DNA from: an uncultured Succinatimonas sp.
Lineage (GTDB): Bacteria; Pseudomonadota; Gammaproteobacteria; Enterobacterales; Succinivibrionaceae
Assembly (NCBI GenBank): GCA_937880335.1
Contig: CALFLJ010000184.1
Coordinates: 1 to 6,800, forward strand
Direction: 5' to 3'
Length of the DNA: 6,800 bases
Positions 6,767 through 6,800 of this stretch are shown piece after piece. Made by a program: the position numbers and the translations under genes. The notes below the pieces were generated by a model. That model saw only the letters and a program-made list of their open reading frames with translations. It was not told the origin of the DNA and made no database searches. Position 1 is the stretch's first letter. Each line of letters opens with the position of its first letter.

Positions 6767-6798
6767 AGCGGACTATAAAAAACTCCTTAAAGTCCGCT
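6767..6798. other. Hairpin-forming inverted repeat upstream of araC
   Basis: AGCGGACT (6767-6774) and AGTCCGCT (6791-6798) are exact reverse complements around a 16-base AT-rich loop. TTT follows at the window edge, so it could be a terminator read on the plus strand, or a boundary between araC and the gene to the right. It overlaps TAGCGGA (6766-6772), the same word that begins E. coli araI2, so it may instead be an operator. The right flank is not visible and the role is open. Confidence 0.4.
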
Positions 6799-6800
6799 TT

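Noticed and set aside
1..6800. CRISPR array, tRNA, rRNA, insertion sequence or phage genes
   Set aside because: No spaced direct repeats, cloverleaf sequences, transposase or integrase frames were found on either strand.

Overview
The window looks like chromosomal DNA of an AT-rich gammaproteobacterium. The evidence is the cmk-rpsA gene pair, a Cmk and an S1 that closely resemble the enterobacterial proteins, and a regulator that can be aligned almost continuously with E. coli AraC. The low GC and the carbohydrate-degradation content suggest an anaerobic gut lineage such as Succinivibrionaceae. That family assignment is inference and was not tested.

Left part (1-2054, minus strand): a translation/nucleotide housekeeping block. 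Reading leftward from about 2090 there is an extended -10 promoter, cmk (cytidylate kinase), a roughly 100-base leader with three hairpins, and rpsA (ribosomal protein S1). rpsA runs off the left edge. cmk is not intact: its frame breaks near 1506, where about 16 bases have been lost compared with the family, and the last 41 codons lie in another frame.

Middle part (2055-5733, plus strand): a 336-base divergent intergenic region and then a two-gene operon, an MFS sugar-cation symporter and a cytoplasmic GH42 beta-galactosidase-type enzyme, separated by one base. The intergenic region carries a CRP box, a site resembling E. coli araI1 12 bases downstream of it, and a -10 hexamer at nearly the E. 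coli araBAD spacing. Between the promoter and the first start codon is a short leader with inverted repeats, one of which can pair with the Shine-Dalgarno sequence.

Right part (5734-6800): a perfect 29-base palindrome between convergent genes, then araC on the minus strand, which keeps the known arabinose-contact residues. Its 100-base upstream region holds a possible -10 and a second hairpin that contains an AraC half-site-like word.

Together the right two thirds read as a catabolic unit: AraC plus CRP turn on a transporter and a glycosidase. The odd feature is that an arabinose-type regulator and an araBAD-type promoter control a GH42 enzyme and not araBAD. One explanation is that the enzyme releases L-arabinopyranose, which mimics galactopyranose, from plant glycans or glycosides.
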